Assembly: GCA_001557505.1 (NCBI GenBank)
Contig: LSAX01000006.1
Coordinates: 2,728,001-2,792,000 of the forward strand
DNA length: 64,000 nt
DNA from: Reticulascus tulasneorum
Taxonomy: Eukaryota; Ascomycota; Sordariomycetes; Glomerellales; Reticulascaceae
Direction: 5' to 3'
Shown here piece by piece: positions 57,869 to 64,000 of this stretch (position 1 is the first letter of the stretch; every line of letters begins with the position of its first letter). The notes under the pieces were generated by a model that worked only from the letters and a program-made list of their open reading frames with translations, had not been told where the DNA came from and did not search any database. A program made the position numbers and the translations under genes.

Positions 57869-58294
57869 TCAAGAGGAGAGAGTATCAACCCGATTCCGTA
57901 TCGTCGCTCTAGGACTCTCCGAGGTGGATTCCGTCGTCGGCTCCGCCTTAGCCTTAGATCTCTCGCTTGCTGGGTCCCTCATGGGTAAATTGACCTGCTC
58001 GAAGCGTTTCTGGTCCTGCTGAATAGTTCTATGCGCAGCAGACACTTGTTCCGATTGACGAGATTCTGAAGCGGAGGACATCGGTTCGTCATTTGCTAGT
58101 CGCTGAAGCAAGAATGAAGGAATAATACCGCCAGGATTTCGTATTCTAGGGGGCGAGGGCCTAATCGTGTCAGCTGCTTTGACAGGCGTTGCTGAGCTGC
58201 GACTTCCGACAGGAATGTTATCAGCGGCAGAGATGTTTGCAGGATCAGCATCGCTAAGACCAGCGTTGATCTTTTCGGAAGACTCTCCGATCAT
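57869..58294 (-). CDS. Small hydrophilic protein, hypothetical
   Basis: A single-exon frame of 141 residues, starting at an ATG in a good context (CACCATGA). Rich in Ser, Ala, Arg and Glu, with no signal peptide, no membrane helix and no known domain; it looks disordered throughout. Could be real or chance. Confidence 0.35.
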   Translation of the reverse strand: MIGESSEKINAGLSDADPANISAADNIPVGSRSSATPVKAADTIRPSPPRIRNPGGIIPSFLLQRLANDEPMSSASESRQSEQVSAAHRTIQQDQKRFEQVNLPMRDPASERSKAKAEPTTESTSESPRATIRNRVDTLSS

Positions 58295-60821
58295 GGTGCT
58301 AGCTGCTTCCTGAGCTAAGGGCTAGTGAAACAAGTACCAGAGTGTTGTGGTATGGAGGTCGACAAAGCTGAGCGGGATCGATGTAATATACTATAAGGTT
58401 GCTAACGTAAAAACAGGTTCGAAAGGAGGCAGACGTGGCTGTATAGGATATTTGTGGTTTTTGTTTTTATAAAAAGCTATCCGTTGATGACTTGAACCCT
58501 CGGGTATGTGGTGAAGTGACGTTTGAAGATCGTAGTAACGACGTCGTATTAAAGTTTGTCTCTCAGTTGGTTCACAGCGCAGTTTTTTACGTCATTCAGT
58601 GTTGAAATCAGTAAGTATGCATCTATCATGTTCCTGCCAGATATAAATTAAAACCTCATGGCGAAAGCCGACCCCCTCTCCTTATGGAGCTCCTTGCCCT
58701 TCCCTTCCCTTCCAGAAACACATTCGAGGGAACTGCATTCCCTCGATGATTACTTCATTCTGTTGGTTCTAGCAGATGATCAACCTACCTGCTAAGTTCT
58801 CGCGCCACCATGGGATCTCCAGTCAGGCGATTTGGCGCAGTTTTTACTTCGTCAGACTCTACGCCACTTATATCTGCGACCCTGCTCTGAAAGCCCTTGA
58901 CTTGGCATCCACATCCACTAACTCGTCTGTTGACTGTTTTGGTCTTCCTGTGGATGCTCTTCATCTGGTCAAGGCTCCTCATTTGGACCTCCGAGCCACT
59001 GATATCCTGTCAATGTGAATCTCGATGGCCTGATGTCGCAAAGCAAGAATCTCTGCGAAGAACCCCAGTATCTCTCGTGATGTCGAGATCCAAGAATTCA
59101 AAGTAGCACAGAACTAGGGGAATCGACAGATCCACTAAGTAGTCATCTGGCCTGTCGTACGGAGAGAAAGGCTGGCAATGAAGTATAGGTTAGGTTCACC
59201 ACGAGTTAGTGCCGTGAGAATGAGAACGGGTGAGATCATAACGAAACGCTTAACATGCAGATGCAGCGCTCTCGTTGGCCAATGAGGTGAATATAGCCAA
59301 CAGCATCAAGCGACCCGCGATGGTGTCACGAAGCTATCCTTAATGTGGAGCCAGTCAAGACGAGGTCATAGCATTGGAGTTGTAGTGGGATCTAGGAATT
59401 TGGTTTCTCGCAAGAACTACCGAAATAGTTAGACTCGATCAAGTGAATATGTGGCGCAGAGGCGCGCTGGGGAGTTCCTGAGACGTCAAAAGTCAAGCCA
59501 CAAGGCAGAATCAAGTTTGTGTTCTTGGACCCTGAGGGAATTTGGCACCCTGCAACGTAGCAAGACATCAGACGAAATCCATCAGAACGGCACTCGCGGG
59601 GAAGATATGCGACGACAGTTTAATAAAGGGGCAGCTTGGCATCACTGTTGCGCAGAATCGACCCGGACGAAGAGATTCAATGGCGTGCATCTTGCCATGT
59701 ACCTAAGCAACCATCAGGGGTTGCGCACTGGGATGTGATGGCGTGCAAGTGTCGACATAAATTGCGTCCCAGCGGGCTTGATCGCTAGTAAATCGCCGAT
59801 GGCTATGGACCTGACATTGAGTCTCCATCGGCCTTGTGGATATTGCGGGGCCACAGTGGACGCACAGACGCCTGGAAGCTCATTGGAAACAAGACGATTC
59901 TTGATTTCAGTTGAAATTAGTTCGGCTAGCTTCAAAGCTAACCCGATGAAGGATCTGAAGCCCTGAGTAACGGCATCCGTACCTCGTTCAGACCAGGCAC
60001 AAACTCGAAGCTGTATCGCAGGAAGGATCATCCCAGCTGCGCCAACCTGGACTGCTAGGTCTAGGAGTAAAGGCTCTCTAAGCCTGCAAGAAGGAAGATA
60101 GCAAGTGTGCGCCTTATGGGCACGGCGACCAAATGCTTCATCTGGTATGGGGTAGCGTGTTGGGTATGCGATCGTCAACCAAGATCTGTATTCTGTCAGA
60201 AACAGTGATCTACCTCAAAAGCAAATATCAGCCCAGCCAAGCAGGCTGGCCAGCGCCGGGGTTCCTGCTCGCTTGGTGTCTTGCAAGCATGGTTGCCACG
60301 CGTTTATTACCAGATCCACGCCCCCGGATGAAATGTCACCCTACTAGCTCCGGGTTCCTTCCGAAGGCCTGCCAACCAGGGGTCCGAGCTACACATCAGG
60401 TGAAATCTCACTCAGAGATTCGGCGTTTCCAATGGCTGCCAGCTTACAGATTAATATAGCTGGATCCTTAATCAAGAGACAGGTTTGAGGCGCGATTAAA
60501 TGGCCTGTTCCGCAGCATTCCAGCCATGCCTCACGCACAAACCATGCATTCATGTCACAGCTAGCGGAGCTTGTTTGTAGGGGTCGTCTGTTGCTCCACT
60601 GGTGAGATGGAGACCTGTCGCCATGAATGTCAAACGAAGAAGTCGTCTTTCGGGATTTCTTTACCTTTCCACTTGCCGGCAAATTCTTGTTGTTGTGGAA
60701 TACGGCACAGCCCAATGTCATAAGAAGTCGAGAGTGCACTATATGCTAAGCACTTGACCAATATACCTTCATTCTAACCTCTACGCCGTCAGTGTCCAAG
60801 CTATCGAAGCCTTACGCTAAA
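58295..60821. other. 2.5-kb gene-poor stretch upstream of the RGS-LOV gene
   Basis: Frames at 58776, 59451 and 59714 (minus) have no domain and overlap each other. Likely the upstream region and leader of the photoreceptor gene. No inverted repeat or RNA gene recognised. Confidence 0.35.
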
Positions 60822-63618
60822 ATGGATGACGAGCTGCATTCGTCTCGAATCGGGGCCGACCGACCACGAAGAAAGGCGATTGATGATATGTTCACTGACC
60901 GCATCATTTCCAGAAGCGGCGGTGACGCAATCGATGCTGCGAAGAGAATGTTCATTCAGGAAGATGCTGACACCTCGCCGAGAACCCCGCGCGCTCGCTC
61001 TTTGTCTGAGACAAGTGGGCTAGCATCATTGGCGACATCCATCGGGGCAGAGCACTCTGAACCATTTCATCCCTTCTCCGAAGCCGACCTGAACCGCATT
61101 GACGGGCCCGCGAAGTCCCCTCGCAAATTCGACAACGTTGACAATGCGCTCGATTTGTATCTAAGTGCTGGAGCTTCTCCTGGTGATCGCAAAGTCGCAG
61201 TTCCGAAACGGCGTTCATCTCAGTCGAAGCGAGCATCCGTCCAACCGTCGCAAAAGCCTTTACCGAAAAGACCAGAGACTACCTCTCAACCGCCGCCGCC
61301 GCGACCGGAAGAAATCGAAGCTGCGCGGCGACTACTGGCGCAGGTGGAGAGCCGAGAACAAGCCGATTTCGAGGACGCACGACTTCTGCAGTCAGCTACG
61401 CCGCCGCCGATCGCGCGGCCGCGAAGGCTAGTTATTGACGATTTCGAAGATAATTATAACGGCCACGAACAGGACTTCAGTGACGAGGACGTGGTTGCGA
61501 CACCTGTTGCTGCAGTTCAACCAAGACAAGCTGCCCAGCGTCAAGCATCTGCCTCTCGAAGCCAAAGTCGTGCTCGGTCCACGGTGCAGCAACCGACACC
61601 TAGATCCTACATGACACGAAGGACGCCTGTGCTAGACCATCATCGTCTCTACGAGGATGCAGACGACGAACCATCCATGGAGCCAGAGAGCGTGCCTCAA
61701 TCGGAAGATGGCGGGCACATGTATCGCCGAAGCCTGGATGAGGAGACGGACCACGTAGGGAGCCTAAGAAATGGAGGCTCGATAATGGACACGCCTGGCC
61801 GCCGTCCTGGCACAGCTAGTAGGAGGCGGGCATATAGCGACGATGGTGTTTCCGTTTCTCGACCATCAATGTCCCACCAGAGTGTGGTGAGCAGTGCGGA
61901 GAGTCGCATGCCCGACTTCCTGGGCGCGGCCATCTTCCAAGTGGTACTGCACAACCCGACGACAGCCCACCAGCTTCTGAAGTTCAGCGAGATTCGGTTC
62001 TGCAGTGAGAACGTGATGTTTCTGACCAAGGTATGTTCTTCAGTCTTCCACTCGTTTGCCATCACACGGGTGGCTGAGTCGCAGAGACTCCGGATGGAAA
62101 TACCCGCTCACACGTCCTGACCCGGTTCTAGGTCGAGCAATACCAGCAGATACTGAACGACCTCGCGAGCACGATGGCCGCGATTCACAAAAGCTTCATA
62201 TCGGAAGACTCGGCGACACAGATCAACGTTGCGCAACGCCTCATGAAGTCGGTTCACTCCGACATGAAGAACATCGTCGTGTCAACCCTCCCGGCAATGG
62301 AGATACTCTTCGCTGAGATGCAGGAGGCGATCGAGCAACTGGTCTTCACGGACATATACCCGCGCTTTGTGCGGTACCAGCTAACATTGAGCGCGACGAG
62401 GGCTTTGGCGACCGATCGCCATCAGTACCAGGGTCTTGGTGACTGTTTCTGCTTGACGAACCCAACGTAAGATAATCCGGTGGCCCCAGCTTAGAATTGC
62501 CTTTTCTAACGAGCTGTATCTGTGCAGGAAGGCGGACAATCCCATTGTATTTGCTTCGGACGGCTTCGTAAAAGTCACAGGTTATACGCGTCCAGAGATC
62601 ATCCCCAGGAACTGCAGGTTCCTTCAAGGATCGCACACCGACCGCCCCGCAGTCCGTCGCCTCAAAAACGCGATTACCGAGAGGAAAGAATCAGTAGAGC
62701 TTCTGCTGAACTACAAGAAGAACGGAGACCCATTCTGGAACCTTCTCTACGTCGGTGAGACCAAGTCTTTCCATTCATTATCCCAACCCCCCATATGACT
62801 AACTCTCCCGTGCAGCTCCCCTCTATAATGACCAGGGCAAGGTCGCCTTCTTCATCGGCGGCCAGGTCAACTGCTCGACCACCATCCACAGCAATGCCGA
62901 CGTGATGCGAGTTTTGTCCATGTCGGCCACGAACGACGTCGAGGAAGACAAGCCCAAGATTAAGCCCGCACCGGTGCGACAGGGATCCATGCCATCGGCA
63001 AGAAAGGCACTGTTCAAAGCTTTCGGTGTCCGCTACGACAACAAGAACGAACTCCCCGTTGGCGATGCGGGGATGGAACAAGTGACGCTGGATCGTATGG
63101 AGGGCCGGGATCTGAACGCGCAGATGAAAGAGTTCTACACAGCATACTCAAAGGCAAGCCCAACTGTCTATATCCCATTACCAAGTCTCCAATTGTACCC
63201 CGTCGGTACTCCTCCGTCAATGCTTCTCTCCTTGAACTCACCGCCTGCGGAATTGAGAACCCCAACTAACAACGCCCAGTACATCGTCGTCCGCTCCGAC
63301 ACCTTCGTCATCAGCTTCTTCTCCGACGGCATCACGGAGATGCTCCACCCAGCCAACAGCGCGGCCAACATGATCGTCGGCACCGAAATCTTCCGCTTCT
63401 TCAAGCAGAACATGGTCAACCACCAGACCGACTACAAGACCCGCGTGCGCAGCGCCATTCGCGCCGGCCACCCCGCCAGCGCCGAGATCCGCCTGCAGAC
63501 GAGGCGCTCGGCCATGTTCCGCGGCGACGAGCGCTTCGTCTCCCACTGGACTCCGCTGAAGGACGAGCGCGCTGGCGTCCACTGGGTTGTTGTGACGCTG
63601 GCGCCGGCCGTGGTGTGA
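60822..63618 (+). CDS. RGS-LOV blue-light receptor (RGS plus LOV/PAS)
   Basis: Exons 60822..62030, 62132..62466, 62528..62754, 62816..63153 and 63280..63618 give 815 residues. The N-terminal ~350 residues are disordered and Arg/Ser/Pro-rich. The RGS domain (about 363-505) opens with FLGAAIFQVVLHNPTTAHQL and ends FTDIYPRFVRYQL. A LOV domain (about 515-600) follows, with the flavin-binding motif PRNCRFLQG; the photoactive Cys544 is present. A C-terminal PAS-like region (TFVISFFSDGITEM) ends the protein. This matches RGS-LOV proteins such as BcLOV4 of Botrytis, which bind FMN and move to the membrane in blue light. The last intron is of the GC-AG type (63154..63279, 126 nt, CTAAC branch site); reading through it would add 42 residues in frame, so both forms are possible. 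Confidence 0.85.
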
Positions 63619-64000
63619 GCGGGGGCGGGTACGCTAAGCAGATTATGGACCGATGTACACATGTCTCTGTTTTGTGTCGGAGTTTGCATTACTGTTGGAC
63701 ATACCACTTCTTTTCAAGCTGAGGACCAAGCTACCTTGTACGATAACCCAAGAATGTCCGAGAGCAGTACGGGGAGTGACATGAAGGGCATATTTGTTCC
63801 CATGTAGGACATGATGTGTTGCAATTGCCTGGTAGCAAAACACCTTCTGATTATTTTATCTTTCAAAATAGTCCGAGATTCCTAGACTAGCAGACCCCGT
63901 CATTGAGTGAACCATTTCTACCAAATACCAATATCTAGCACACATGCAGTCCCACAGCGCAGCCCAACCGTGTCCAATTCAAGCAGCAACCTCAATGGTC
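63619..64000. other. 3' flank of the RGS-LOV gene
   Basis: No gene seen to the end of the window; presumed 3' UTR and spacer. Confidence 0.35.

Noticed and set aside
59714..60178. 154-residue minus-strand frame
   Set aside because: No domain and overlaps other frames; not supported.

Overview
This is a stretch of nuclear DNA from a filamentous ascomycete (Pezizomycotina). The evidence is intron style (mostly 46-75 nt, GTRNGT donors, CTAAC-like branch sites close to the acceptor) and families typical of these fungi: HET-domain, Zn2Cys6, Pth11-like rhodopsin-domain, RTA1, LaeA-like, GH72-like and RGS-LOV proteins. I cannot name the species. No rRNA, tRNA, CRISPR or replication origin was recognised. 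All exon models were built by hand from reading frame, splice consensus and family knowledge; splice sites are inferred, not measured.

Layout. 0-5.4 kb: 5' end of a CYP52-like P450 cut by the window edge, a Ser/Thr/Pro-rich membrane-protein remnant with a decayed second copy, and a large multi-exon membrane protein of unknown function. 5.9-12.7 kb: a RIB3-type riboflavin enzyme, a small secreted or membrane protein, a 2.9 kb gene-free stretch, and a rhodopsin-domain integral membrane protein. 13.1-18.3 kb: a short-chain dehydrogenase divergent from a Zn2Cys6 regulator, then a second regulator-like protein carrying a C2H2-like motif and a Zn2Cys6 motif. 18.8-22.7 kb: a flavin monooxygenase and a ubiquitin-specific-protease-like protein whose catalytic Cys is Gly. 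23.9-29.3 kb: three membrane proteins of unknown function, including a divergent pair of paralogues (26.1-29.3 kb) and a frameshifted proline-rich gene. 29.7-35.4 kb: a FAD amine-oxidase-like enzyme convergent with a secreted carotenoid oxygenase, then an RTA1-like protein. 35.4-41.0 kb: 5.5 kb without a convincing gene, upstream of a LaeA-like methyltransferase (41.0-42.6 kb). 43.6-52.6 kb (all minus strand): a helo-like/ankyrin protein, a secreted SMP-30-like propeller, a GH72-like protein lacking its acid/base Glu, and a secreted M14 carboxypeptidase. 54.1-57.2 kb: a 329-bp element with terminal inverted repeats beside an intronless HET protein. 60.8-63.6 kb: an RGS-LOV blue-light receptor.

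How the genes might work together. No PKS, NRPS or terpene synthase is visible, so this is not a classic biosynthetic cluster. Regulators (two zinc-cluster proteins, a LaeA-like methyltransferase, an RGS-LOV photoreceptor) sit among redox enzymes, secreted enzymes, probable self/non-self or immune-type proteins (HET, helo-like/ankyrin) and unknown membrane proteins. Two genes are apparent pseudoenzymes that keep the rest of their fold. The strongest candidate for something undescribed is the divergent membrane-protein pair at 26.1-29.3 kb, whose members share a GDLWWR motif and an identical C-terminal WLDWLG.
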